The notes below the pieces were generated by a model, which saw only the letters and a program-made list of their open reading frames with translations, searched no databases and had not been told where the DNA came from. A stretch of DNA of 64,000 bases from Pisaster brevispinus (lineage: Eukaryota; Echinodermata; Asteroidea; Forcipulatida; Asteriidae). The DNA lies in the NCBI GenBank assembly GCA_023634235.1, contig JAMKCF010000054.1, positions 528,501 to 592,500 on the forward strand. The letters run 5' to 3'. Positions 29,693-43,500 of this stretch are shown here, one piece after another. The position numbers and the translations under genes are program-made. The first letter of the stretch is position 1. Each line of letters begins with the position of its first letter.

Positions 29693-30109
29693 GTGCAGAC
29701 AATGGCCATTCAGGTCAGTGCAGTGACCATTCAGATCAGTGTAGACAGTGACCATTCAGATCAGTGTAGACAGTGACCATTAAGATCAGTGTAGACAATG
29801 ACCATACAGATCAGTGTAGACAATGACCATTCAGATCAGTGCAGTGACCATTCAGATCAGTGTAGACAATGACCATACAGATCAGTGTAGACAATGACCA
29901 TACAGATCAGTGCAGCCAATGACCATTCAGATCAGTGCAGTGACCATTCAGATCAGTGTAGACAGTGACCATTCAGATCAGTGCAGTGACCATTCAGATC
30001 AGTGTAGACAGTGACCATTCAGATCAGTGTAGACAGTGACCATTAAGATCAGTGTAGACAATGACCATACAGATCAGTGTAGACAATGACCATTGCAGAT
30101 CAGTGCAGA
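29693..30109. repeat. ~22-bp minisatellite (GACCATTCAGATCAGTGTAG type), left part
   Basis: Tandem units built on GACCATTCAGATCAGTGTAG plus ACA or a shortened CA link run across this interval. Two lengths alternate (a long TGTAGACA form and a short TGCA form), giving a higher-order pattern. The array is cut at 30109 by an inserted element and resumes at 30733. Confidence 0.93.
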
Positions 30110-30732
30110 TGTTGGGCACAATCTTTTAAGTTGTCCCTTTTTTCGCGCAGTGTGCCGTTTTGTGACAGCGCAAACTTTGTTTACTTGTATGATTTCAAAA
30201 TTTGCGCAGTTTAGCTCGGGCGCAAACTTTGAACACCGCGCGATCTTTGTCGTTCAACCATAGTTATCACCATTTGTCGAGAAATACGCTATTATAGGGA
30301 ATACATGTAAAAAGGGTAAACTCAAAGTAGTATTCTGCTTGATTTTAACCTCTCTCTGAAGTGATACTTTTGTAAAAATAAAAACTTGGGAAGAATGTCG
30401 AAAAATAGGTCTGGCTCAGGGAGTCACCTCTCACGAACTGTAAGTTCAACACGGGACAACCGCGCTGGCAGATTCCCGTGTCAGATAACTTATTGATAAA
30501 CTTTCTGTTAACACATTTGAAAATATGTTTGCAAGACAAAAGCATCCCGTTTTTGTTTGTATGTTGTTGTATTTTGTTTCTAGACTGGCGATGACAACAT
30601 CCGCGCGAACAATAGAAGCCGCCTCTGTGTCGTGCCTCAGCTGCGCAATTTTTATTTGTGTGGGCAAACTTTAGTTCAAAAATTGGCTTGCGCGATTAAT
30701 AAAAAAGCCATCTTCAAAGATTGCGCCCAAAA
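30110..30732. mobile_element. 623-bp non-autonomous element with inverted termini, inserted in the minisatellite
   Basis: The left end TGTTGGGCACAATCTTTT and the right end (reverse complement TTTTGGGCGCAATCTTTG) form imperfect terminal inverted repeats. The 4-bp CAGA occurs at 30106-30109 and again at 30733-30736, consistent with a target-site duplication, and removing the insert rejoins a minisatellite unit. The interior contains several GCGCAA-rich stretches and no coding frame of note. The superfamily is not assigned. Confidence 0.7.
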
Positions 30733-30777
30733 CAGACAATGGCCATTGCAGATCAGTGTAGACAATGACCATACTGC
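30733..30777. repeat. minisatellite remnant right of the insertion
   Basis: CAGACAATGGCCATTGCAGATCAGTGTAGACAATGACC-type sequence resumes here, matching the array at 29693-30109. Confidence 0.85.
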
Positions 30778-31110
30778 ATTCTAACAAAACATCACTTGCT
30801 GAAATGGTGACCATGAATAGTTCACGTTCCAGCGATAGCTCCAGCTCCCAAACCTTGCACATTGGGCGCTCTATAATAGGTCAAACTATTTTGGTCAACT
30901 CGACGACTGTTATATCAACGGTGAGATCAAGTGATGCGTAGACAACAGGTCATCAATGATATTGTGTCAATCAAAACCAGAGGAACTAAACGACAGTGGA
31001 CCTCAGGAATTCGTAATAAAATTTAAAAAGAATGCACTTGCAACAATATTCAAGACTTTTTTCTGACTATCCACTTTGGCTTAAAAAGGAATAAATGTGG
31101 GGTTTAAAAC

Positions 31111-31167
31111 AGGTTGCTTTTGTCAAAACCCTATGTGATCCACATAGGTTTTTGACAAAAGCAACCT
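31111..31167. repeat. 57-bp near-perfect hairpin
   Basis: Arms 31111-31137 and 31141-31167 are 27 bp each with one mismatch and a 3-nt centre (ATC). The left arm starts AGGTTGCTTTTGTCAAAA. The loop is too small for a typical microRNA precursor, so a collapsed inverted-repeat element is more likely. Partial TTTAA/TTAAA symmetry continues outside the arms. Confidence 0.85.
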
Positions 31168-32964
31168 ATTAAATTACATTCATGTTGAAGCTAGACTACA
31201 CCCGACCCAGAGAGCAGTGTCATTGTGGTATTGATTTACTGAACCATGAAACCACATATCACCATTACCACACCACAACTATGTAAAGTTTTAATTTGAG
31301 TATATATTTTATTTCATGGTTTTGGACTTTGCTCAATATTTCAAAATGTTGTAAAAGGACCTACTCACAGTATTACGTCATTATATTTTATTCTTTAGTC
31401 TTGGATGAATTATTTCGTGACAAAACAATGACCTAACATCACTTTAGCACGTCACAGACTCAATGACTAAGTGATATGTTCCTTTCTATTCGGACTCAGT
31501 GAATTTATTGCCCCGGTCTTTCCAATTTCACGGATTTCCGATTCCGTTGAGGACATTGAGACAGTTACAACCCCACATACGGGATTTACCCTAACGCCAA
31601 CCCTAGTTAACTACCTAACTACCTACCCAACAAATAAGCTCACTAAATAAACACACACACTAAATCAGTTTTAAAAAATCAATGCAAGACCCTGACTATA
31701 CTATTCACTGGAAGTCTAACACACCCTTTCGAATCATAGAAAGCACAGTTTGTATACGTGACACCTAAACTTCTATACTTGTTGTACAGTTTTTACAAGG
31801 ATTGTCCGCAGGCCTAAGCTATTAAAAACCCCGAATCACAACAATGAGATTTGGAAGTGTCAAAATAATAAGCTTATGATTTATGGCGTGGCTTTTTGAG
31901 ATATTTGAGTTTGGTGAGCACTTTTCCCTACTTTAGCGTGACTTCACTAATACTGTAATAGGTCGAGCTCATTCAAGATTCGATGCACTTTTTGCTGTTG
32001 TGTGTTCTCGTTCAACCGTACATTACATAAGCCAGACTATTACATGTTGATTGAGGCAAAAGCTATTCATTTATTATCTATCAATGACATGCCAGAACAA
32101 ATTACTTTATTGTTGTGGTAAGGAATACATTTTTGTTAACCGCAGTGACCCAGTGGATAAAGAAATAAAAATGGTCGTCTGGTTTTGTACATTTTTAACG
32201 TTTGTTACTAACAAAACAATGTCAGGTTTTGTTTTACTAATGCAGGTTGTAACGCATTGACGACACGCTGTAAGTTGTGAACACTCCTCATAATTCCCTA
32301 ATTGTCAGATAAGAAAACCTTTCTCCCCCTCTCGGCGCTTCACTACTATTACCGTTGTTATCTTTCACTCAAAAGAAGTGTTTCAAAGGGTTTTAAATGT
32401 CACGACTTCTATCAGCAAACTAGGCCAGGGTCTAGTGTTGACGAACTTAAGAGTGCATCAAGCACCACGTGTTTCACCGCGCTATACCCCGGTACTAAAT
32501 AGCTTGCACATTGTGCCACCGGTATCATTATAGTGCAGCAGCCATCTAGGGTGATGATCAGTATCCACGTGGCTTGTTACACGACAATGAACTTGAACTC
32601 AGTCAATTCTACAGATTGAACTACGTTGACAGACCACATGTATGTTTGTGTCAATCTTCGTGTTATTGATGAAAACCAACCAGGTGGTAGGTCACCAAAA
32701 GTCATTATTAAATGCACACTGTATCTTTAAACTCTGATATAATACATTCAGTTAGTTTATTGACATTTGAGCGACAGTGATCTAAATCACATCATTATAG
32801 CTTGAATAGCTCCATGGTTCGACACTTAAATCTCAAGTTTAAGTCGTGGGGTAAAACATTTAAAGACACCAGGAAAATGAAGTGTGCACTAACTATGGTC
32901 AGAAAGCTTAATGATTAACAGTTGGAACAGGTAGCTGGTCGAAATGAGCAGAGGATGTCTGCAT
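31168..32964. other. intergenic DNA, no gene recognised
   Basis: Only short random-looking frames, on both strands. TTTAAAGACACCAGGAAAATG at about 32860 resembles the terminus style of TTAA-flanked elements, but no partner end was found. Confidence 0.4.
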
Positions 32965-32996
32965 GTTAGACCGTCGGCCGTCCAGTCGTATCTTAC

Positions 32997-35900
32997 AGTC
33001 TTGTTCTCTTCAACGAGGGTTTACTCAGTAACCACTCAAAAACGAAGATAATAATACCAACTTGCAATTTTTGCTTGTTCCCACGCTCAAATGTTGCACA
33101 TTATTTCGTAATTTGACGACAAAAATCGCCCTAATTTGTGCAACGATATACGGTAACTGAGTCAGGCGCGAGTAGGTTGTCCAATGAAATTTGGTCTCTC
33201 ATCAGGCAATTGACCAATCAAAATTAGTCTTATGGAAGCGTGCGGATGTACGAAGGAACGCGCTGCGACGTATTATGTAGAAGCGAAGCGCATTTACGGA
33301 TTTGCACAATTTTGAGATTGCGCTGCTCATTCTGCATTCCCAGACTAGCACTGAATCTGAAAATTGAGCAAAATTTTGCGCAATTTCGATATTGTGCAAA
33401 TCTATAAAATGCGCTCAGCATAAACAAAATTTTCACGCAGCTGGATGTCATGTGGGCAACATGTCAGAAAAAGACAGCGAGAAGCAGTCAAATTTACAGT
33501 GTTATGCCCATTTGTGTGATGTTCATGAAGCCTTTACACCTATAACTGAAACATAGTGGACAAAATTCAGACAATGTGTGCAGATTTGGAAGGAACTTCA
33601 CGGAAAATCAGCTGAAATAGCGAGGTGTTTCTTGCAAGATAGTGGCGGTGATGGTGCAGCTTGCGCTGCAGTGTACCTAACGCAACGATGGTGGTTTTCC
33701 CCCTTTTCATCGGAAAGGTTACCAATATTTCACGGATGCTACAAAACAAAGACAGGCTGTACTTGCCAGGCAGAAGCTAAATAAGGAACATGTGCCTGCT
33801 GCTGAAGGTTAGAGAATCAATTGTTTCAAGTTATATATTGAACATTTATTTTTGACATTCGTGACTGCATGTTATCTGGTTATTGTTTAGTTACTAAGGT
33901 TGAGTACTCAACAGACTAAGAAAAAAAGTAGTCTCTTGCTCTTATTATATAGACTTACTCTGAGATTGGGTGGCTAGCTGCGAAACTGTACCGCAGTAGC
34001 TATTGTGTTCGCTACCAACATTTCTATTTTTTAAAGTTTTATAGAGCTGGGGCGGTGAGTCAAAATAAAAAAAACCAAGAGGTGTTCATGCACGTATTGC
34101 ACGGACATAGGTATAAAGAACATGTTGGGCATTCAGACCCATATTTGTACACAGTACTGTTTGTAGCCCTGATGTCTAAGGTTCATGACCAAGACTCAAG
34201 AGCTACCTTTATCAGCTACACTAAGTCTTGGGTAGGTGCAGTAATCAGTAACCCTCCTCCCAGTCCCAGTGGCCTTTGCACGAAGGGTAATGGCTTGTAT
34301 TGTGTACATTTTCTGTACTAACTAGTAGTAGTAACTACAGGCGATATGACTAATGAGCCATTTCTGTCGGAGTGTCCATATTTGCAAGATTTTCAAAATT
34401 TTTACAAATAAAAAAAATTCATAAAAAGGGAACAGAAATTGTCTCCATGAGTTGGGAATTAATTATAGCACTGAATAAATTATTTAATTCCTCAACAGAT
34501 CGACAAAAAAATTCACAAGAGACTGTCGAGTTGCCAGTTTGAAATAAATTGCTTGTAGTGACTTCCATAAAATGGTTCCCAGCTTTGTATTTTTAAAACT
34601 GTTTTGCTTGTTTTTGTTTAAAAAGTATTATTATTTACATTTTAGAAAAATCATTGGTGCCAAAAGTGTTATTTGAAGAGGGACTTAATTATTTTTTTTT
34701 TCCCAACCAGATCTCAGTGAATCTTCTCACATCAGAGAGGAGGACTCGGAGCCTGCTGAAAAGAGAATTTGAATGCTCCAGTCAAGTTCTTCAATGAAGA
34801 AAGAGGGAACCTTATCATCTGCTCATATTTTACCGAGAGTTTGCATCATTTGCCATGAAACTCGGTATTCAAACACTTTTTACAGCCCAAATCGCACATT
34901 CCACATTTAACCATGAACAATGTGTGTACAACCCTGCACCCCCCCCCCCCAAAAAAAAGTTGAAGTAAATAAATAAAATAACATACACGTAATCAACTTA
35001 TACATGTATGTGTTTGGTTGGGTAAAATGGTAGCTGTAGGGCTCTTCTTGTCTGTTTTGGGGAAAAAAGGGGAGGAGCAGGTGATACTGATGGCTACATG
35101 TACAAGATATTTTTTATTTTAGTAGTTCTAAGACCTGTGCATGTACTATGTAATTACGCAAATTCTCTAAATTGGCAGTGCATGTGACAGGACCATCAAT
35201 TTAAAGCTAAGTTTCTTTTCAGAACCACATTAATTGAAAGTTGCATGTGCAATGTTATGGTCAACAAACAGTAGTAATTCAAATGAGATTTAAAGGTTTG
35301 TGATGAGAAGTAATCAGGTGAAGTGTTTCTTGTAACAAAACACTGTGGTCTGTTCTGAACTTAGGAGTTCTGAAAAGAACCAGGATGCATCACAGTACAA
35401 AATAGAAACAAAACAATCACTCATTTGCTTGCCACAAATAAGCATACCTTTCAGTATAATTATGGTTAGCTTTTTTTAATGAAATGACAACGGTCCAGAA
35501 AGCAACAATTCTGCTACTTACAGGTTTTGTAAAATTGGGCCCAGACTGTCTGACTAGAAATTGGTAATCTAATCTGAGACCATTCTCCATCACCAGTCAA
35601 CTTTCCTAGCACATCACTATTTTTAAATACTTACTTTAACTTTTTGTATTTTTTTACAACTACCATAGAGCATCTTCATGTATATATTATTTTTAAATGG
35701 AAAATATTGAAAAGGACATTAACGTTGCATTTACATTTCAATTCTTTATCTTATCACACTTCATTAATAATCGATACACACATTTTGTATTATTCAAAGT
35801 GTTGAAATAAAAGGTTAACATTTGTTAAATGAGCATTCCTTTGTCTTTATGCACACAAACCATGACCATTATGACATGATATTATGTGGTTCTTTTTGTA

Positions 35901-36796
35901 AGTTATGAGTTTGTTATTCATACAGGGGACTGTTTTAAAACTCATACAGAGCTGTGGTGTGAAATTTAAGCAAAATTTAATGCACAAAGGAATGGTTTTT
36001 TTTAACACATGATAACAACATTTGTAGGACATATTTTCTACAGAAAGTGATTTGTAGGGACAGGAAAATTCAAGTACAAAACCTAATAATTTATTAAATT
36101 CAGCATTTATATTTTTGATTATGCAAGTTGAATTGACATTCAATAAATTCAAAGATGGAAATATCTGAGGCTTCTTACTTTTTCTAAGGGCTGTTTTGAC
36201 ATACTTTGTGGGTTAAAAAGTATATCAAAAACTCCAGTTATTTTACAATCAACATGAAATAGTTTGCTTATTTATTTGGCAAGACTGAACCCCCCTCCCC
36301 CAGTCAGGTTTTTTATACTTGTGATGTACCCCATTCCTTTCCATGTGTTATACCTGAATTGTTAATTGCCTGGAAATAGTGTGTTAAAGATTCAACAATT
36401 TCACAATGGATCAACTGGCCTATAGCATATTCCCCACCACATAAACACCAAGTACAGTTGAAAATTAGTGTTCAAATAGTTGATATAAGCATACAAACTT
36501 TTAGAAATGCTGTTAGCATACATGATCTTTAAAATTATAAAGGTTTCCACATCATAATCTGAATTTTTTTGGGGGTAAACTGTGCCTAGCTGGAGAAAGC
36601 CTCTCTTTTTTTGGTCAATTGAGGGCGCTGTTTTTCTTATGTTTTTCCTTATGTTCAAAAATGTGACATTTTATCCGTGAATTACACATTAATGTGCAAC
36701 ATTTGAGCGTGGGAACAATTGGATTCTTGCTCAGACACATATTATCTACAACTGGGCTAAGTTTCATGCAAACCCTCTCCGGAGAGAACAAGAATC
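32997..36796. mobile_element. ~3.8 kb element with long inverted termini
   Basis: A strong core inverted repeat pairs 33075-33103 (TTGTTCCCACGCTCAAATGT...) with 36690-36718. Weaker similarity continues outward (CTTGTTCTCT and GAGGGTTT blocks) to about 32997 and 36796, so the termini are about 100 bp long and diverged toward the outside. The exact ends and target-site duplication could not be fixed. The interior carries a decayed gene fragment at 33461-34885, and the rest shows no transposase motif. It is probably a non-autonomous DNA transposon. Confidence 0.65.
33461..34885 (+). pseudogene. decayed zinc-module gene fragment inside the 33-36.8 kb element
   Basis: Starting at ATG 33461 a frame reads a Cys/His segment (CYAHLCDVHEAFTPITET), then hits an in-frame TAG and continues as WTKFRQCVQIWKELHGKSAE. 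A shift in frame then picks up FHRKGYQYFTDATKQRQAV and ends at about 33810 next to a possible GT donor. After about 0.9 kb, following a pyrimidine-rich ccag site near 34710, a second piece reads DLSESSHIREEDSEPAEKR and, after another frame break, LPRVCIICHETRYSNTF. The order Cys-rich start, W..W helix, YxxFTDxTK and CxIC resembles the N-terminal region of large uncharacterised repeat-associated proteins of corals and echinoderms; that family link is from memory. Stop and frame breaks argue for a pseudogene. No function is proposed. Confidence 0.45.
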
Positions 36797-37157
36797 GTTT
36801 TCTAGAAGGATTTCAGAGCCACGGCCCATAGTCTATGTGCTTTGTGTACTCAACATTAGATTCAGTTCTCTTGAACACCTCATAGCACTCCTTTCTGAAT
36901 GTCAGCGCAAATGTCGATTGAAAAAGAGAAGCTTGTCAGGTGTTGTTAAAAACGGAAACGAATTAAAGTTTATGTTGTTTTAACTTTTGTTGTTACAAGT
37001 TGATGCTGTTTATTTTGCATACGACATGATATCCACCTGAACAAGTAAGCTACAAGAAAGGTCAGGCGAATCCCCCATGCAAAATTAACAAATATAATTT
37101 ATAAAAACTGTAAAATAGTATTCATAAATATAACGCTGTATGAGTGTTGGTTTGTTT

Positions 37158-37528
<371 letters not shown>

Positions 37529-40500
37529 AAGATAAAGATGTACAGCTTTACCGCAGTAGAAACGAAATGCTAAATAGTTACATGCTAAAACTAAATCGAA
37601 ACATTTAAAACTACCCCATTTTATTAGCAAATGTTTGACATGCCCACCTCTGACTTCGATACAGAGATACCTACATTTACACCACCATGTGTCACTGAAG
37701 AGTTGCACTCGTTAAGGCTGATGACAATGAACCGTGATTCTGACATTAAGTTGTTGAGAATATTGTTAATGTTAAAGAAGCTAATCATAAACATGGCGGA
37801 TCTGTTTGACGGACTCGTAAAAGAAATATTATGGCCCTTCAGGATAAGACCTTTTAAAACGGAAAAACCCAAATTAACATAAAGCGTAACAGGTGTCAAA
37901 AAGCTAAAGTAAGGCTGAAGGTAAATCTTATTAATGAATCACCGATTTATTGACCCGTACACAGAATGAGAGTCGTTTGAGTTAAGCCAGTCCTATGACA
38001 CATGAGACCATTAAACAATCAGAACTACAGCACTCACAGCACCCGTTTGTCTTTTTCTCAATGTTGAGATGTCTCAATTGGCGGCTACGGCTCCGGCTAC
38101 GGTTACGGCTACAGGTCCGGCTACGGCTGGATTGCTGCGTCATCATGCGCTTAAGTATTGTTTTAAATTAATTTTGTAGCCATGGAAACAATGACAGCAC
38201 CTTGGTTTTATGAGACCCTCGGTAATTTGACGTGACCTGGCTCTCCAGCAGAGGGCGCTATAACTGTTTCTGATGGATGATTGTTTCGACTGACAGTGAC
38301 AGCTTCAATGCCTACTCAGGTAGATACACGGCTACGACCTAAAGAGTTACGTGCAATTGTATGAAATTATTATCGACGTGGATTACGACAACCGATTTGT
38401 AACTACATAACCGTGTACTGAATTATAACGACACAATTAATTGATAAAATTGTAAATGCCAAGACTGCACCATCTTTTGTCTCCGTGAAAACATTGAAAT
38501 TGACAGTAAGCCTACTTAGTATCCGCTGTATCGAATAGTAATCAATTAAATTAGTCATCATGTCAGCATGATGTCTTTAGTTAAAATTATTGTATTCATT
38601 AAACGGAGCCAATCGTGGATTTGCAAATCCAGAGCATTTTGATAACGGGATAAATAAATCGCTGTAGCCTAAGTCTGCCATCAACGTTCATCTTGGTCCA
38701 ACTATGTAATGCTAAATTTCTACCACCCTTGTTCACCAACTAAACATCCAGTCCTCTCAAACCAACAACCTTAAAATGTCCCTCTCTTGATGGGGAATTT
38801 CGGGTGCCGATATATTTTAGGGCATTTTAGAAGAACTTTCGGACGCAAACGTCAAACGTATGAAATATTCTGGTGTCGCACAACGCAACGTTTCCGCATG
38901 AACGCTAGCGTAACAAGAACACACATGTACTCGAACATGACTATGTGAAATCATGATCACAACACACTGGCATGGAGTTTGTAGCTGACTTGCATTTACG
39001 TAGATCGTAATTACAACACGTAAAGTGTATTTCAAACTGATGTAAGCTGCGAGCAGATCACGACACCACCAAATAATTGCCCATTTTGAGTCATTTACCA
39101 AAATAGTATGTAGATGCCATTCAATATACTCATTGAAACAAGCCGTAAACATTATTTTTGTCTATTAAAATCGTAATTATTACTTTGGATATCATTGAAA
39201 GCTGGTTAATAAAAACATTAGTCGAGCCTCACATGCTAGTGTTTTAAACGGAAGCTATGACTGGTCCGTCTAGTCTCCATTCCGGTCTCGTTAAAGATGT
39301 TTTTAGTTCCAATAAAATTCAATATTAATTAAGTAACATTTTAAGTTGTAAGACATATCGATTACGTTCCTCACTAGTTTTCTTGGAGAGTATAAAAAAG
39401 AGGAAATTCATATATTCAAAAATACATCCATAGAAAAGGGTTTAGACTGGCAAAGAGTGAACCTTGCGTTTGTAAATCGTAACAATTTTATTATTTAGAA
39501 GATTGTTAAAACTATTTCCTTTTCCCAAAATAAAAGTGGTCTTTCTTGAATAACAAATAGCGACAACATTAAGTTAAGATTTGCCGATGAGTGGTGTATC
39601 TTTGAATGCGAGACTGCAATGACCGAAACACCTGTCTGTATGTACATGATGTTCAAGTGCGCTTGGGAACCCGCCGTGGTTGTCCCCAGGGTGTGATATC
39701 CCGTTGAGACGGAAGGGTTTCACCGGGTTAGAGGCGCTACCTACCACAGGAGCCCTCGTCGGCACGGTCTGATTGGTTTCTCAAGGGGCACTAGCGGTCA
39801 AATGTACAGGTTTTACTCATTGGAGATGGTTGGGTGCCCGACTAAGGCTTCTGTGAGTTGGAAATGCAGGGAACGATTGCTTCGAGTAACGTTCCGTATC
39901 AAAACATTTAGACTGGCCAAGTTTTGTGCACACTGAATGGTAATTATTGAGTAGCAACTGATACATTTTGTGTAGAATTTGCTACGCTTTACAAGGAAAA
40001 TCATTCACTGAAATGTGTTCACAGAGCAAGTCATGTCAGAGTCAAATAATACATTATCAGTATTTCTCTTCCTATAAAAATCTCAATAAATTGTAAAAAT
40101 AAGTGAGTTACTTTTAATTTACTAATGTACTGTTTATAATAGTCAGTTAAATAATAAAAAGCACGAATTGAAGCTAGGTCGTTATAAATAAATAATACAT
40201 AAATAACAGGGGTGGGAGTCACTGTTGACAACATTGAGTCTGTAACTTGGATCCAGATTATAGGAGGTACATTAAAATGATGGCATTTTTTTCTTTTGGT
40301 AACCCCAAGGAGCTTTTGGGAACAGAGTGTCCTCAGTGAAAGGGAACTAGATCCAAGACCCAATTTATTTTGAGAAAAATATACGATGTTTGTGTACCGG
40401 TCACACCTACAAAAGTATTAATTCAGATAAAAGTCGGATATTTCTCATCCCTGAAATAAACAAATAAATAATGGATTTAAAGGAAAGGGGATATTATAAA

Positions 40501-43500
40501 GAGAAAAGAGGAAAATACAATTAGCATTCCAAATAAAATACAAAGTTGTTAAAATACAAACTACGCTCGCATCTGTTGATGAACATAGCAATAACAAGTA
40601 ATAGCAAGAAATATGCGGGGGAAAATAGTGTGGAAATTCCAACTACCTCTTTAAACTGATGTAAACCGGTTTTCATCGAGTGTGAAATCTCCAAACATTG
40701 GGCAGACTGAGGAACACCTGATTGGAGGGTTGCGGTTTGGAATTCCGATCCCCGGTGGCTATGTATATAACTCAATTACAAGTTAATCCCCACTGGTTTC
40801 TGTAAGCATCAGAATACAGTTATTCACAGAGGTATTAAATCGGTTGGCATGGGGGTGCATTGGACCGATTATTAAAATAATAAGTCAACAACATTCAAGT
40901 ACGTACTGAAACGAATTTACATTTATTGGCAAAACGTGCAACCGATTATTCACACAAATGTACTGGTTTGGTGGTTTTCTTTTTGGACGCTGGGATTTGG
41001 AAGTCACGATGTGTGGTCTCCAGTTTGCCTGGATTTTGTGCTTTCCTTTTTGCCATATTGTTTGGGGGTTCTGAACGCAATTAGGAAGAGAATTGCAGTT
41101 CAGTAAACACTTCCCCAGCCCCATTATCCAGAAGGAAATCTCATACTCATACGAAATGCTCATTCGGCTACGCATATCAAATTGCTATAATAACAAGATA
41201 GTCAACTCGTAAGTATTAAATTACAAACAATCAATCGATATAATTTGTCTTTTTACTAAGTGGAATGGATATAATACAAGGAAGTTTTAAAAGGATGTTA
41301 CCAAACAAACAAGATTCTTTGTCAAGAAAACAGTACAGAAAAAAAACACATTCAATAATAACATGATGCGGAAGTCTTGGCTGTCTTGCGAATTACGTTG
41401 ACTTGATTTGTGTCCAGCAAAGAACAAACATTCAATAGAACTACCTATTTTATTTTAGTTTTTCTTTTCTTTCTGAAGCAGTTTGGTACAACAGCTCTTT
41501 AATATTGTTGTTGCCGCGCACCATGGTAACCCGGAATGGTAACCAGACACAGCGACTAGGCTTTTTCTACGACTTGTCATATAGCTTGGTGAAAGAGAGA
41601 ACAAAAAAACACGACTTCTTTAAAAAAATAACTCCATACCTGAGCATTTCTGCCGCCATGTTCGTCAACGTTGACATGTTTTTCCTGAGTAAAATCATTA
41701 TCATGCTTTCTTGGCCCCTGACGATATTCTTATGAGAGGAAGCGTCTATTTCCAAAAAGAAAGTTCTAGACACAACTTTTGAACCATGGGGATCACCTCA
41801 CTGATTGTTTTCTGATTTCAACTCATTTTTAAAAATTAACTCAACACTAATTTTCATATACTGAACTGACGGAAGTAGTTATAGAGAAGGTCAATCAAAC
41901 TAAGATATATAAATAACTAATAAATATTAATAATTATATTAAACACAATGAAGCAGAGTCAACTTGGAGGCATATTCAAAAGACCAAGTCAAGATACTGG
42001 AATTCTGAATATAAATCAAGTTAAAATGCAGAGCCTTTATCGTTTGTCGGGAGCAGAAATACTATCAAATTAAAACAAATACAAAATTGCCTCTAAAGAT
42101 AATTGAATATATTGCTCGTTTCGATTGCCGTAATAAAGATTGGCCGGATATGAACGCCAATAAAATTTCTGACATTACAACTAATATTGGTACGGCGGGC
42201 TGAATCGACATTGTTGAGTAGACGACCCGCACCCAAATTAAAATCAACATACACAGTTAATTGCACTTGATAGAGCTATTTTTAAAACGACCCATTACCG
42301 ACCAGTGACAGTCACTGGTCCTGAAAGTATGAACGCCCGTTTCATCTTGTTGTCTTTATGTATTTGTATGATTTATATTTAGAAGAAATAGCAGTTTCGA
42401 TGACTGTTGCGCCGGGGCGTTACCGGGCCTCCGGGGTAAGCGGTAAACCCAGAAAAAAAGCTTGCTAGTACAGTCAGTATCTTCTTCCCCTACCGAGATA
42501 TAACTACATGATAAAGTATTGGATGGAGACTGGAGATAAACAGGACTTTTTCTATATTACACGAAAATCGTATTACTAGTTGGCAAATTTGTGTAATCTA
42601 AAATCTCACTTGAATGAAAGATTTGTATTCATCAAACACACGTTTTACTCCTTATGAAGGTGATTCACTGAGGAAATCACTACGATCGAAATCTACAAAA
42701 TGATCCAGGAGTTTTCTCCTGGCCATGACCTGATGTTAAAAGGAAAACTTGAAATGCAGTAATTTAGAATACAAAAAAAATAAAACCGAATGAAAATAAG
42801 TTCAAGGCAACTTACAAGCAAGCCAATGTTTTCAAAAGATGGAGCTAAAACTCTCCTAACCCTAGTATTTCTCAGTATTTGGCATGGTTTAGAATGGACA
42901 ATCTAATGTAATGTTCCAACAACTAGGCCTATAAGATGCAACACTTCGAATATTTTATTTATTTTTTTTTTTTTAGGTAACGACCTTCAAAACAGGTTAG
43001 TTGTTTTGAACAACAAACACGAAAGGGTACTTGGGCAGCAGCGAACTTCAAGTTGTTTGGCTCTGTATCTTTCATTGCCACATTCCCTACTGCCCCATAT
43101 CGGTGCGAACAATAAACTATCAGCCCACTGCCCCTCTTAACATTTCCCCTGCCTTGTTTGGGGGCAACATCTACCCCTGCATCTTGCCCAGCTACTGATA
43201 AATTACAGGATTTAACTCTTCCATGGTCGAGCCATTTCATATATATTTGTCTCAGAAAATTTCAAAAAAAGGTAGTGCTAAAATCAAGGTAGCTTATATC
43301 ATTGAGGAAGGCTTATATAGACACAGACTTTTGTATACCATACCCGTTATGCAGCAGAGAGAGAGCCCCTCCCCACCCACCACCACCACCACCCACCACC
43401 ACCACCCAAAACAGTTTTAGACTATATCACTCTCTTCTTCTATTGTACAGGAGTAGCTCCTCCCCCAAATCGTTCAGAGGTTTCCCGAGAACACATTAAA

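Noticed and set aside
31111..31167. MicroRNA precursor
   Set aside because: The loop is only 3 nt and the stem 27 bp, unlike usual precursors. Kept as a hairpin only.
42300..42320. Operator-like palindrome GACCAGTGACAGTCACTGGT plus C
   Set aside because: A single short palindrome in intergenic animal DNA with no gene nearby. It may be chance or a repeat remnant.
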